Origin: Nocardia donostiensis
Lineage (GTDB): Bacteria > Actinomycetota > Actinomycetes > Mycobacteriales > Mycobacteriaceae
Reading direction: 5' to 3'
Assembly: GCF_002081715.1 (NCBI RefSeq)
Contig: NZ_MUKP01000019.1
Location: 36,843-100,842 of the forward strand
DNA: 64,000 nucleotides
Positions 55,205 through 63,254 of this stretch are shown here, one piece after another. Numbering within the stretch: position 1 is the first letter of the stretch; each line of letters begins with the position of its first letter. Under the pieces are notes generated by a model. That model was not told the DNA's origin. It worked only from the letters and a program-made list of their open reading frames with translations, and ran no database searches. A program made the translations under genes and the position numbers.

Positions 55205-56665
55205 TCAGCGGGCCACCACCCGAATGGTGCGCAGCTGCGGATCGGCGGCGTCGGGAACGTTCATCCCGGCCGCCACCCCGGAAGTCAGATATTCGACGAC
55301 CGCCTCGTTGATCTGCTCGCCGGGCAGCACCACCGGGATACCGGGCGGGTACGGGGTGAGCTGTTCGGCGGAGATCCGCCCGACCGACTCGGCCGCAGGC
55401 ACCGCCTGAACTGGCCCGAAGAACGCGTCGCGGGGCAGCATTTTCGTCTCGAGCTGGATTTCACCGGGCGACGGCAGCCGGATCGGATGCGGGGCAGGCT
55501 CGGTGATCTGGTCACGCCAAGCGGCGACAGCGTCGACGAGCGCGTCCACGGTGTCATCGTCGTCGGCGACCGAGATCGTGGCCAGGATCCGACGGTGATC
55601 GCTGTGCCCGAGATCGATACGGCGGTGTTCGCGCAGCCAATCCGCGGCCTGGTATCCGCTGGCGCCCGTGCTCGAGACGTCCATGAGCACCTGCAGCCGG
55701 TCCAGATCGTAGGAGGCTTGGACACCGAGCAGTTCATCGGTCAGGATTTTCACGCCGTCGATCTCGGCCAGGCCGGCACGGGCGCGGTCGGCCAGCCGCA
55801 GCGCGGCCTCCAGCAGTTCGTGCCCGTGCTGAGCCATCTGTCTGCGCCAACCGTCCAGCGCCGCATAGACCAGCACGTTCGGGCTGGTGGTCATCAACAG
55901 GTCCGCGCAGGCGCTCAACCGCACCGGATCGACCAGATCACCCTGCAGATGAAACACCGACCCCTGTTCGAAACCGGTACCCATCTTGTGCACGCTCACC
56001 ACACACACATCAGCGCCCACATCCATCGCCCACGTCGGCAGATCCGGGTGGAACGGTAGATGCGCACCCCACGCTTCGTCCACGATCAACGGTTTGCCCC
56101 GTTCGTGACAGACCTCCGCGATACCGGCCAGATCGGCGCAGGTGCCGTACGGGCTCGGGCTCACGATGAGCGCGCCCGCGGCATCCGGGTACTTCTCCCA
56201 GGTTTCGCGCACCTGCTCCGGCGACGGCGGATGCGAAATATGATGCTCCTCGTCCCACCGCGGCGTGATCCAGCGCGGCACCAGCCCGGAGAACACCAGA
56301 CCCGCCACGATCGACTTGTGGCTGTCGCGTGCCACCAGCAGACCGCTGTCACAACCTCCAGCAACCGCCAGCATCGCTGCTTTGACCGACAGCGAACTGC
56401 CGCAGGTGGAGAAGAACGCGGTGTCGGCGCCGACAGTGTCGGCCATCAACGCTTCCGCCTCCCCCAGATAGCCGCCGCGCGACAGCCGATCGTCGAGTCC
56501 TGGCGCGGCCAGCACATCGGACCGGAAGGCATCGGCTCCGATGACTTCCATCACCCGCTTGTCCACACCGCGTCCCTGTCGGTGCCCGGGCGGGGTGAAC
56601 CCGTACCTGCCCAGCCGGTGATAGTCGGCCAGCGCATCCACCAGTGGTGCTCGTGCATGGTCCAT
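55205..56665 (-). CDS. Orn/Lys/Arg decarboxylase-family PLP enzyme
   Basis: The 486-residue fold-type I enzyme has the family start with GFTPPGHRQGRGVD, FSTCGSSLSVKAAML, VDEAWGAHL and the PLP lysine in VSVHKMGTGFEQGS. It ends with the small C-terminal domain (TPYPPGIPVVLPGEQI), which is typical of Orn/Lys/Arg decarboxylases. It yields putrescine, cadaverine or agmatine; the substrate cannot be fixed from motifs. It converges with the aminopropyltransferase with eight bases between stops, which supports a common polyamine pathway. Confidence 0.93.
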   Translation of the reverse strand: MDHARAPLVDALADYHRLGRYGFTPPGHRQGRGVDKRVMEVIGADAFRSDVLAAPGLDDRLSRGGYLGEAEALMADTVGADTAFFSTCGSSLSVKAAMLAVAGGCDSGLLVARDSHKSIVAGLVFSGLVPRWITPRWDEEHHISHPPSPEQVRETWEKYPDAAGALIVSPSPYGTCADLAGIAEVCHERGKPLIVDEAWGAHLPFHPDLPTWAMDVGADVCVVSVHKMGTGFEQGSVFHLQGDLVDPVRLSACADLLMTTSPNVLVYAALDGWRRQMAQHGHELLEAALRLADRARAGLAEIDGVKILTDELLGVQASYDLDRLQVLMDVSSTGASGYQAADWLREHRRIDLGHSDHRRILATISVADDDDTVDALVDAVAAWRDQITEPAPHPIRLPSPGEIQLETKMLPRDAFFGPVQAVPAAESVGRISAEQLTPYPPGIPVVLPGEQINEAVVEYLTSGVAAGMNVPDAADPQLRTIRVVAR

Positions 56666-56674
56666 AGCCGGGTT

Positions 56675-57013
56675 CTACCCGTTTTCGGCCCGGGCATGTT
56701 CTGCTCGGTCACGCAGACCTTCATCGAGTCGGTGCTGGATCAGGTCGAGCAGCATGCGCGGGAGCTGGGCTCGGCCTTCGGAATCGGCGCACAGCCAGCG
56801 CAGGTGCATCGCGCAGAATCCACCAGCCCGAATGAGCTCATCTCGATATTCGGGCTCGGTGTGAGTTCGAAGCACATATCAGGTGTGCCAGTTGCGGTCG
56901 GCGATATCGGCGGCGCGGCAGACCGGGCAACCGGGTTCGGTGGGATCGTGCAGAAGCGCGGTGTGGTCTTTGCCGTGTTGTTCGCCGCGGACCTGCTGGT
57001 TTTCCAACAACAT
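56675..57013 (-). pseudogene. Small Cys-motif protein interrupted by an in-frame TGA
   Basis: From ATG 57013, behind a strong AAGGAGG site, the frame reads HDPTEPGCPVCRAADIADRNWHT, then TGA at 56881-56879, and continues in the same frame as YVLRTHTEPEYRDELIRAGG, FCAMHLRWLCADSEGR to a stop at 56675. Both halves are protein-like and join without an indel; the TGA stands where Trp (TGG) would fit. The full product would be 112 residues with CPVC and FCxxH motifs of a small zinc-binding family. It is either a recent nonsense mutation or a case of readthrough. It is the last gene of the fluoride operon. Confidence 0.75.
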
Positions 57014-57156
57014 GGAGGCCTCCTTCGCGGGTCAGACGCGGGTGAGGCGGCGGTGGGTGAGGTGAGCCGCGCCTCCGGCCCCCACCTGCTCACTGCCGTC
57101 GGCGGGCTCGGAGGTGAGGGTCGAACTCGAGGATCGAAACGGTGCGCGGGCTCGGT

Positions 57157-57687
57157 TCACTGTGTTCTGGGCTCGGGGACCAGCAGCACGGGACGGTGGG
57201 CGTGATGGACCAGGGTCGTCGATACCGATTCCCCGAGCAGGCGCTGCAGGAGTGAAACGAGCCCGCCGCGGGAGGTACCGATAATGATCATCTCGGCATT
57301 GTGGGTGTCGGCGAGCCCGGCAAGAAGCTGCGCCGGTCGCCCGAGACGGCTGTAGTAGGCCCAGGGACCGGGTGCGTGTTCCAGGACGGTGCACGCATCG
57401 TGGCGTTCCTGTTCGACGGCGCCGGTGACGGCTTGTTCCCAGTCGGCGGCGTCGGGGTCGATCGGTAGGTCGTCGGTGTCGATGATGTGGGCGACATGCA
57501 GGAAGCCGCCGAGGCGGCCCGCGAGGTCGATGGCGTAGGTCAATGCGGAGCGGCTGGCGGGGTGGCGGTCGTAGCCGACGACCAGATGGCAGCGGGCCGC
57601 GGTCGGGTCGGTGGGTCCATCGATCCGGTGCAGTGCTCGCCAGTCCTCGGTGCGGGCCGGGCCGTGAGGGCCGGTGGTGTCGGTCAT
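57157..57687 (-). CDS. Universal stress protein (UspA fold)
   Basis: The 176-residue protein has a ~35-residue N-terminal extension and one USP domain: HLVVGYDRHPASRSALTYAIDLA, then the ATP-binding G-2x-G-9x-G(S/T) region seen as GTSRGGLVSLLQRLLGES, with TTLVHHAHRPVLLVP at the end. It probably binds ATP. GAGGAG six bases before the ATG supports the start. It begins ten bases after the second crcB gene and should be cotranscribed under fluoride control. Confidence 0.92.
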   Translation of the reverse strand: MTDTTGPHGPARTEDWRALHRIDGPTDPTAARCHLVVGYDRHPASRSALTYAIDLAGRLGGFLHVAHIIDTDDLPIDPDAADWEQAVTGAVEQERHDACTVLEHAPGPWAYYSRLGRPAQLLAGLADTHNAEMIIIGTSRGGLVSLLQRLLGESVSTTLVHHAHRPVLLVPEPRTQ

Positions 57688-57697
57688 CGCTGTCTCC

Positions 57698-58063
57698 TCA
57701 CAACGCGGTCAGCGCCAGACCTGCAGCGCCGGCGGCAATGGTGGTCAGCAGGCTGCCGAACGTGTTGGCGGCCGCGGTGTAGTAGTGCTGGTTCTGGATC
57801 AGGCGCACCGTTTCGAAACTGGCAGTGCTGAAGGTCGTGTATCCGCCGCAGAATCCGATACCGAGGATCACCTCTAGATCGTGGGTGACGTCGTGGAACA
57901 GCACTAGTCCGGTGACGATGCCGAGTATCAGGGATCCGGTCACATTGATCACAAAGGTCGCCCACGGAAACCGGGCAGCCCGGCGGTGTTTGATCGCTCC
58001 GTCAAGGGTGAACCGGGCCATCGCCCCGGCGCTGCCTGCGAGCGCCACCCACACCGCTGTCAC
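57698..58063 (-). CDS. crcB: Fluoride ion channel CrcB/Fluc, second subunit
   Basis: The 121-residue protein has four transmembrane helices with the Fluc landmarks GSAGAMARF, FVINVTGS (pore Asn) and GGYTTFSTASFE. The GTG at 58063 overlaps the first crcB stop (GTGA). Paired crcB genes encode heterodimeric fluoride channels that expel F-. Confidence 0.94.
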   Translation of the reverse strand: MTAVWVALAGSAGAMARFTLDGAIKHRRAARFPWATFVINVTGSLILGIVTGLVLFHDVTHDLEVILGIGFCGGYTTFSTASFETVRLIQNQHYYTAAANTFGSLLTTIAAGAAGLALTAL

Positions 58064-58551
58064 GCCAACGGCTCCGACCGGCGCGATCGCACTCGGGCGG
58101 CCACCGCAATACCTGTGGCGGTGGCCACCAGACCGGCCACGACCGTGCCGGTCGCGTAGCCCGCGGCGACTGACCAATGGTGACCGCGGAGCAGTAGGTC
58201 GGTGTCCACGGCCAAGGTGCTGTAGGTGGTGAACGCCCCAAGCGCTCCGGTGCCCACCCCCAAGCGCACATATCGGCGCCAGTCGGTGTCGGGACCGAGC
58301 CGGGTCAAGCCCTCCAGCAGTATGCCCAGCAGGAAGGCGCCGGTGATGTTGATGGCGAATGTGGCAGCCGGGAACGCACCGCTGGTGTGCGGGAACCATA
58401 CGCCCAACTGGTAGCGCAACGGAGCACCGAGCAATCCGCCGGCCCCGACCAACGCGATGGATTTCACCCGCTTGTGCGGCGGGATGCAAACCGCCGACGA
58501 AGTGTGGGGATCGGTAGCCACTCTCGAACCGGGTTCCGGGCGAATCGGCAT
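58060..58551 (-). CDS. crcB: Fluoride ion channel CrcB/Fluc, first subunit
   Basis: The ~163-residue protein has a short hydrophilic N-terminal extension (~30 residues), then four helices with GGLLGAPLRY, FAINITGAFLLG (pore Asn) and GALGAFTTYSTLAVD. ATG 58551 has GGAAGGAG nine bases upstream and is preferred over GTG 58557. It is the first gene after the fluoride riboswitch and overlaps the second crcB. Confidence 0.94.
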   Translation of the reverse strand: MPIRPEPGSRVATDPHTSSAVCIPPHKRVKSIALVGAGGLLGAPLRYQLGVWFPHTSGAFPAATFAINITGAFLLGILLEGLTRLGPDTDWRRYVRLGVGTGALGAFTTYSTLAVDTDLLLRGHHWSVAAGYATGTVVAGLVATATGIAVAARVRSRRSEPLA

Positions 58552-58575
58552 CTGCACAGACTCCTTCCACTGACG

Positions 58576-58650
58576 AGAAAGGAACCATCAGCCCCGGCAG
58601 CGAGGCGGTTCAGACACCACCTGGGGTGCCTTGGCGGAGATCCATCGCCG
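58576..58650 (-). promoter_or_regulatory. Fluoride riboswitch (crcB motif)
   Basis: On the minus strand the leader of crcB contains GGCGATGG then CCGCC, forming the first stem and loop of the crcB motif, and about 55 bases later the conserved GCTGATGGTTCCT. These are the two conserved blocks that form the fluoride-binding pseudoknot in crcB-motif RNAs. The GGAAGGAG ribosome site of crcB follows some 20 bases downstream, so control may be at translation initiation or early transcription. Confidence 0.85.
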
Positions 58651-58783
58651 ACGACAAGCATAACCACCACCTGCGACTACCCTGCATCCGTGGCATGGTG
58701 ACCGAGTCGGGCGGTGCGGGCCATGAGCTAGAGCTCGGCTCTCGTATTCATCCGTGCGATATCCGGGTGGTAGGAATGGGATT

Positions 58784-59203
58784 GTGAACGCCGACCATGC
58801 AGCCGATTCCTCCGATGGTCGTGATGGCGTCGATCCGGACCTGGTCGAACTAGCCACGACCCTGTTCGGCTTCGCCCGTCGCGGCGAAGCCGAAACGCTG
58901 GCCGCCTACCTGGACGCGGGCGCCCCGGTGAACCTCACCAACGACCGTGGCGACACCCTGCTGATGCTCGCTGCCTACCACGGCCACCGCGAGGCCGTCG
59001 GCACCCTGCTGGCCCATGGGGCCGACCCCGATCGCGCGAACGACAAAGGCCAGACCCCGCTCGCGGGGGTGGTCTTCAAGGGCGAAACCGCTATCGTCCG
59101 CGATCTTCTCGCAGCGGGCGCGGACCCGGATGCCGGGACCCCCTCCGCGCGGGATGCGGCACGAATGTTCGGCAAAGCCGAACTCCTCGAGCTGTTCGGC
59201 TGA
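58784..59203 (+). CDS. Ankyrin-repeat protein
   Basis: The ~139-residue protein has about three ankyrin repeats: GRRGEAETLAAYLDAGAPVNLTNDRGDTLLMLAAYHGHREAVGTLLAHGADPDRANDKGQTPLAG read as successive ~33-residue units, ending in an ARMFGKAELLELF helix. There is no signal peptide. The GTG at 58784 follows AGGAATGGG. Probably a protein-protein interaction module; it is divergent from the fluoride operon. Confidence 0.88.
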   Translation: MNADHAADSSDGRDGVDPDLVELATTLFGFARRGEAETLAAYLDAGAPVNLTNDRGDTLLMLAAYHGHREAVGTLLAHGADPDRANDKGQTPLAGVVFKGETAIVRDLLAAGADPDAGTPSARDAARMFGKAELLELFG

Positions 59204-59498
59204 GGTTTCCGCCCGGATCGGGCACAACCGTATCCGGAAGCGGTGACGCAGAACCGTTGCTCCCGGTGAACGGGCTTGCGCTGCAAAAGGTTACGATGCC
59301 TATCCAGTGGTAGATGGACAAACGCATCATCGTGTACCGCGGTCGTCGCCGCACCGGGTTCGCCAGGGCGATGTCAGGTCGGTTTCCACGCGAAACACTC
59401 TGTCGGGACAACTCAATATTCGCGTCCGCGGGTAGTACGGTATAGCCGCGTGCAGCGCGGGCAGTGTGTCGAGCATCGGTGGGAAGGCGGGGCAAGAC

Positions 59499-60764
59499 AT
59501 GAACGGGCCGGTTTCGCCCTGGGCTGTTGACATGCCGTCGGCCGCAAACTCGGGCCGGCCGCCATTGGCCACTCGCTACCGCAGCGCCGACCCGATCGAC
59601 TGGCAGGGCAGCAAGGTGTACCCGATGTACACCGAGCAACTGTCGTCTTCTTCCTCCGCGCTCACCTTGTCTCTGCTGTCGGCTGCCCCGCCCTCCGGGG
59701 TGCGCGCCGTCGGTATGGGACTGTCCATGGTGGACGGTTTCATCGGTCTCGATAGCAAACGCCTGACCGGCGTGGATGTCTGGCGAGAAGCACTCGAAGC
59801 CGGTATCACCTTCGAGCTCTCGGCCACGGTGCGCGGCGCATTGTTCAGCCTCACCCCGGTCTGGCGGGATGACGACGGCGAGCCGCGTTCCTGGTCGGGT
59901 AACTACGGCATCATGGTGGAACAGGCCCGCGACGGCCGGACCGTGCTGCACTGCAGCATGGGTGAGGGCCCACCGAATTTCGCCGACCTCGTGGTCGAGG
60001 TCCGCGCCACACCCACCGATGCGCCGACCATGCCGCAGCCCGAACTGTCCGCGCATATCACCCCGACCATCTCCGTACCGTTGACCGCCCCCACATCAGG
60101 CACGTCACCCGACGCCGATACCACTGCCGAAACCTCGCCGCCGCCATGGTCTCTCGCCGCGATATCGAAAGCCACCTCCGCTGCTCCGCGCAGCCCGGCC
60201 TTCCCCGTCGGCGGCCACTCTCGCGCGTCCGCACGCCGAGCACGGCTTGCCGCCCCTTCGCAGGTGTCCGATACATCTCCCGCGTCCGGGGCGCAGGTCG
60301 ACTGTACGACGGTACCGCCGCATCTGGTCGTCGCCGCCGACGTGAACGTATCCACCATCGGTGACACCGCACCGTTGGGCCCCGTCGACGCCGCACCACG
60401 CCGGGATCACGGCTACCGGGGAGCGCTCTACGACCTGGGTGTGGCGATGTACAGCCGGGGTGAGGAGCAGCAGGCATACGGGTTGTGGATGCAGGCCGCC
60501 GCGGCGGGTCATGCCGAAGCCGCCTACGAACTGGGCGTGGTGTATTTCCGGCGCGGTGACCTCGCCGAAGCGGAACGCTGGTGGCGTACCGCCGCCCACC
60601 GGCGGGTGATCCGGGCCATGGCGGGTCTGGCCGAACTACTGGACCGCCGCGGCGACCACACCCAGGCCCGGTTGTGGCGCACGCAGGCCGCTACCGAGCA
60701 CGCGGTCGCGGCCATGGACCGGGAAGCCGCCGAGCACACCGCAGACCTCGACCCCACTCGATAG
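59499..60764 (+). CDS. Sel1/TPR-repeat protein with an N-terminal domain of unknown type
   Basis: The ~421-residue protein has three parts. Residues ~30-185 form a folded domain with RLTGVDVWREALEAGITFEL and WSGNYGIMVEQARDGRTVLHCSMGE. Residues ~190-310 are a Pro/Thr/Ala/Ser-rich linker. The C-terminal ~100 residues contain two to three Sel1/TPR-like repeats (GALYDLGVAMYSRGEEQQAYGLWMQAAAAGHAEAAYELGVVYFRRGDLAEAERWW in pieces). The N-terminal domain is not recognised. ATG 59499 follows a GGCGGGGC tract. Its end is ~13 bases before the erm promoter. Confidence 0.8.
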   Translation: MNGPVSPWAVDMPSAANSGRPPLATRYRSADPIDWQGSKVYPMYTEQLSSSSSALTLSLLSAAPPSGVRAVGMGLSMVDGFIGLDSKRLTGVDVWREALEAGITFELSATVRGALFSLTPVWRDDDGEPRSWSGNYGIMVEQARDGRTVLHCSMGEGPPNFADLVVEVRATPTDAPTMPQPELSAHITPTISVPLTAPTSGTSPDADTTAETSPPPWSLAAISKATSAAPRSPAFPVGGHSRASARRARLAAPSQVSDTSPASGAQVDCTTVPPHLVVAADVNVSTIGDTAPLGPVDAAPRRDHGYRGALYDLGVAMYSRGEEQQAYGLWMQAAAAGHAEAAYELGVVYFRRGDLAEAERWWRTAAHRRVIRAMAGLAELLDRRGDHTQARLWRTQAATEHAVAAMDREAAEHTADLDPTR

Positions 60765-60776
60765 CGCCGAAATTCG

Positions 60777-60806
60777 TTCGACACGGCCGCTCCCGCGTCC
60801 TACCGT
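60777..60806 (+). promoter_or_regulatory. Promoter of the erm transcript
   Basis: TTCGAC at 60777-60782 and TACCGT at 60801-60806 are 18 bases apart, and an AT-rich tract (AAATTCG) lies just upstream of the -35. The expected start of transcription falls at or next to the ATG of the leader ORF at 60814, giving a leaderless transcript. An AT-rich block beside the -35 is the mark of WhiB7-activated promoters in mycobacteria; WhiB7 control is inference. Confidence 0.55.
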
Positions 60807-60813
60807 CAATCCC

Positions 60814-60912
60814 ATGGGAAATTTGGGCTCCAACGGAGCGTGCGCGGTCGGCGCGTACTTCATCCGTCTGCGCACGGCAGCCTGGACTCTGCCGGTGCAC
60901 GCTCCCCGATAA
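60814..60912 (+). CDS. Erm leader peptide, 32 residues
   Basis: The ORF starts with ATG at the predicted transcription start and ends in TAA at 60910-60912. The peptide contains FIRLRTAAW, and the R-L-R (+x+) motif matches the macrolide-dependent ribosome stall motif of leaders such as ErmDL. It lies 161 bases upstream of the erm start, with two hairpins between. No ribosome site is needed if the mRNA is leaderless. Homology was judged by motif only. Confidence 0.6.
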   Translation: MGNLGSNGACAVGAYFIRLRTAAWTLPVHAPR

Positions 60913-60918
60913 TCCGAT

Positions 60919-61001
60919 CCGGCCACGCCTCACACGCGGCCGGTCCGATCCAGCTCAGCTGAGCGATAACCACGCCGGCGGCCGCCGAACCTCGGCCGCC
61001 G
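60919..61001 (+). promoter_or_regulatory. Attenuator hairpins between leader and erm
   Basis: A first hairpin pairs CCGGCC (60919-60924) with GGCCGG (60938-60943). A second pairs CGGCGGCCG (60976-60984) with CGGCCGCCG (60993-61001), a perfect 9-bp stem with an 8-base loop followed by TCTCGTTGT. The second is a likely terminator or block, 72 bases before the erm ATG. Macrolide stalling in the leader could change which hairpin forms. Confidence 0.55.
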
Positions 61002-61073
61002 TCTCGTTGTGCCCTGGCATGGGTCCGGGCGAATCACGACGTCCTGATTCGACCGCTCCGCTCGGAGGACCCC

Positions 61074-61874
61074 ATGTCCCGCAACCGTTCGCAGTCACGC
61101 GCCCGCGTATCCGGCGCCCGCAGACGGCTGTCCCAGAATTTCCTGACCGATCCGGCCACTGCCCGGATGATCGTGCGCGCCTCCGGTGTCACCGCCGATG
61201 ATCTGGTGCTCGAAATCGGCCCCGGCGACGGGATGCTGACCGGTCGGCTGATCGGTGCAGCAGGCCGCGTCCTCGCCTACGAGAAGGATCCCCGCTACGC
61301 ACGGCGGCTCGCAGTGCGCTATGCCGGCGATACCCGGGTTCGGGTCGTGCACAGCGATTTCCGTGCCATTACCGCACCCGGTGAGCCGTTCGCGGTGGTG
61401 TCCAATGTCCCGTTCGCCAGCACCACCGATATTGTGCGCTGGTGCCTGGCGGCCCCGCGGCTCACCTCGGCGACATTGCTCACCCAGCTCGAATTCGCGC
61501 GCAAACACTCCGGTGCCTACGGCCGCTGGACCAAACTCACCGTCACCCATTGGCCTGCGGTGGCGATCACCATGGGCCCGCGTATCGACCGCGCCGAGTT
61601 CTTCCCGGTGCCCCGGGTCGACGGTGGGCTGCTGCATATCGTGCGCCGCGACCAGCCGCTGCTCGATGGCCGGGCACACGCCGACTATCGGCAGATGGTG
61701 GAACTCGGGTTCTCCGGTGTCGGCGGCTCGCTGGCCGCCTCGCTACGGCGAGCCCATTCCGCGAAGGCGGTGCGGGCGGCGTGTGCGACGGCAGGTGTCC
61801 GGGTCGACCAACCGGTGGGATCGGTTGCCCCGGACCGCTGGATCAGCCTGTACCGGCAGCTGCGGGGCAGCTGA
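61074..61874 (+). CDS. erm: Erm-family 23S rRNA (adenine-N6) methyltransferase
   Basis: The 266-residue protein is a KsgA/Erm-type methyltransferase with LSQNFLTDP, the S-adenosylmethionine motif VLEIGPGDGMLT, EKDPRYARRL, SDFRAI, and the target-base motif NVPFASTTDIV (N-L/I-P-F/Y class). A K/R-rich N-terminus (SRNRSQSRARVSGARRR) and the absence of ksgA neighbours favour Erm over KsgA. It would methylate A2058 of 23S rRNA and confer macrolide/lincosamide resistance. GGAGG five bases before the ATG gives the start. Expression is probably inducible through the upstream leader. Confidence 0.88.
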   Translation: MSRNRSQSRARVSGARRRLSQNFLTDPATARMIVRASGVTADDLVLEIGPGDGMLTGRLIGAAGRVLAYEKDPRYARRLAVRYAGDTRVRVVHSDFRAITAPGEPFAVVSNVPFASTTDIVRWCLAAPRLTSATLLTQLEFARKHSGAYGRWTKLTVTHWPAVAITMGPRIDRAEFFPVPRVDGGLLHIVRRDQPLLDGRAHADYRQMVELGFSGVGGSLAASLRRAHSAKAVRAACATAGVRVDQPVGSVAPDRWISLYRQLRGS

Positions 61875-61892
61875 TAGGGGCCGGTAACGCGA

Positions 61893-61932
61893 AACGGCGG
61901 TGGGAGCGAGTCGTACTCGTCCCACCGCCGTT
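61893..61932. terminator. Bidirectional terminator between erm and ectD
   Basis: AACGGCGGTGGGA pairs perfectly with TCCCACCGCCGTT over 13 bp, with an extra CGAG/CTCG pair set inside and a five-base loop. It lies 18 bases after the erm stop and 18 bases after the ectD stop (opposite strand), so it should end both transcripts. Confidence 0.85.
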
Positions 61933-61950
61933 ACGGCGCACACTGCCGGG

Positions 61951-62826
61951 TTACTGCACCGGCGTGAAATCGCGGCTAGCAACGTAGGTCGGGCGCCGCG
62001 CCGGGGCGGCGAACGGCTCCACCAGGGGGTTCTCCACGCTGTTGAACACCAGGAAGATGTTCGAACGCGGGAACGGGGTGATGTTGTTCGTCGACCCGTG
62101 CATGATATTCGAATCGAACAGCAGCGCCGACCCGGCGGGTCCGGTGAACTGCTCGATTCCGTACTTATCGGCCAGCTCGGTGATATCGGCCTGGGTGGGC
62201 ACCCCGATTTCCTGCTTGCGCAGCGATTCCCGGTAGTGCTCCTCGGGCGTGGCACCCTGACACGGCACGAAGGTGCGGTGCGAGCCCGGCATCACCATCA
62301 GGCTGCCGTTGAAGGCGTAGTTGTCGGTCAGCGCGATCGACAGACTCACCGCACGCGGGCTCGGCATACCGTCTTCGGCGTGCCAGGTCTCGAAATCGGA
62401 ATGCCAGTAGAAACCGGTACCACCGAAACCGGGCAGGTAGTTCACCCGGCTCTGATGGATGTAGACATCGGAGCCGAGGACCTGGCGGGCCAGGTCCACC
62501 ACCCGGGATTCGCGCACCAGCTCGCCCACCGCGGGGCTGAGCTGATGCACCTCGAATACCGACCGCACCTGGTCGGAGGACTTCTCCACGATCAGCCGAT
62601 CATCGCCGCGCAAATCCGGATCGGATGCGAGACGGTCGATCTCAGCGGAGAAGGCCGCTACCTCATCGGGTTGGAGCAGCCGGTCGATAATCGCGTACCC
62701 GTCGGTATCGAATGCGGCCAACTCCGCGTTGTCGATCCGACCCCAGACCGTCGCGTCTTGCCGCTCCTGATGCGGCATCTTGTCCGCGGTGCGGGTCGGA
62801 TAGCGATCGATCCGATTGTCAGCCAA
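61951..62826 (-). CDS. ectD: Ectoine hydroxylase
   Basis: The 291-residue Fe(II)/2-oxoglutarate dioxygenase converts ectoine to 5-hydroxyectoine. The EctD signature FYWHSDFETWHAEDGMPS is complete, with the His-x-Asp iron ligands (HSD) and the distal His in FDSNIMHGSTNN, and PRSNIFLVFNS follows. The start is taken as TTG 62826, ten bases after GAGGAAGGA; the N-terminal NRIDRYPTR fits the family. It is last in the ectB-ectC-ectD order, 22 bases after ectC. Confidence 0.96.
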   Translation of the reverse strand: MADNRIDRYPTRTADKMPHQERQDATVWGRIDNAELAAFDTDGYAIIDRLLQPDEVAAFSAEIDRLASDPDLRGDDRLIVEKSSDQVRSVFEVHQLSPAVGELVRESRVVDLARQVLGSDVYIHQSRVNYLPGFGGTGFYWHSDFETWHAEDGMPSPRAVSLSIALTDNYAFNGSLMVMPGSHRTFVPCQGATPEEHYRESLRKQEIGVPTQADITELADKYGIEQFTGPAGSALLFDSNIMHGSTNNITPFPRSNIFLVFNSVENPLVEPFAAPARRPTYVASRDFTPVQ

Positions 62827-62848
62827 CGTGCTTCAGTCCTTCCTCTTA

Positions 62849-63241
62849 TCAGTTGGGCACGGCGACGAGCGGGTAGACCCCGTTCTCGTCGTGTACCTCC
62901 TGTCCAGTGACCGGAGGATTGAACACACACAGCATCCGCAACCGTGTGTGTGCCTCGACTTGGTGGCGCTCATGGCCGTTGAGGAGGTACATCGTGCCCG
63001 GCGCCAAGTCGTAGACCTGATCGTTGTCCAGGTCGGTCAGCTTGCCCTCGCCCTCGACCAGCCACACTGCCTCCACATGGTTGAGGTAGTGGAAGACGTG
63101 CGTGGTGCCCGCCTCGATGGTGGTCTCGTGGAAGGAAAAGCCGACTCGGTCACCGCCGAGCACGATGCGCTTGCTACGCCAGCCCGTACCCGCCACATCA
63201 CGCTCGGTACCGGTGATTTCCTCAGTGGTTCGCACAATCAT
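62849..63241 (-). CDS. ectC: L-ectoine synthase
   Basis: The 130-residue cupin protein cyclises N-gamma-acetyl-diaminobutyrate to ectoine. It starts MIVRTTEEITGTERDV and has GFSFHETTI, HYLNHVEAVWLVEGEG, MYLLNGHERHQVEA and CVFNPPVTGQEVHDE, all family marks, with the metal-binding Glu, Tyr and His in place. It lies between ectB and ectD with short gaps, so the three are one operon. Confidence 0.97.
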   Translation of the reverse strand: MIVRTTEEITGTERDVAGTGWRSKRIVLGGDRVGFSFHETTIEAGTTHVFHYLNHVEAVWLVEGEGKLTDLDNDQVYDLAPGTMYLLNGHERHQVEAHTRLRMLCVFNPPVTGQEVHDENGVYPLVAVPN

Positions 63242-63254
63242 ATTGATGCCCCTA

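Noticed and set aside
57698..58588. A single 296-codon frame that seems to fuse two CrcB-like parts
   Set aside because: The upstream part of that frame is a shadow of the first crcB gene in another frame. Two separate overlapping crcB genes (57698-58063 and 58060-58551) explain all conserved motifs.
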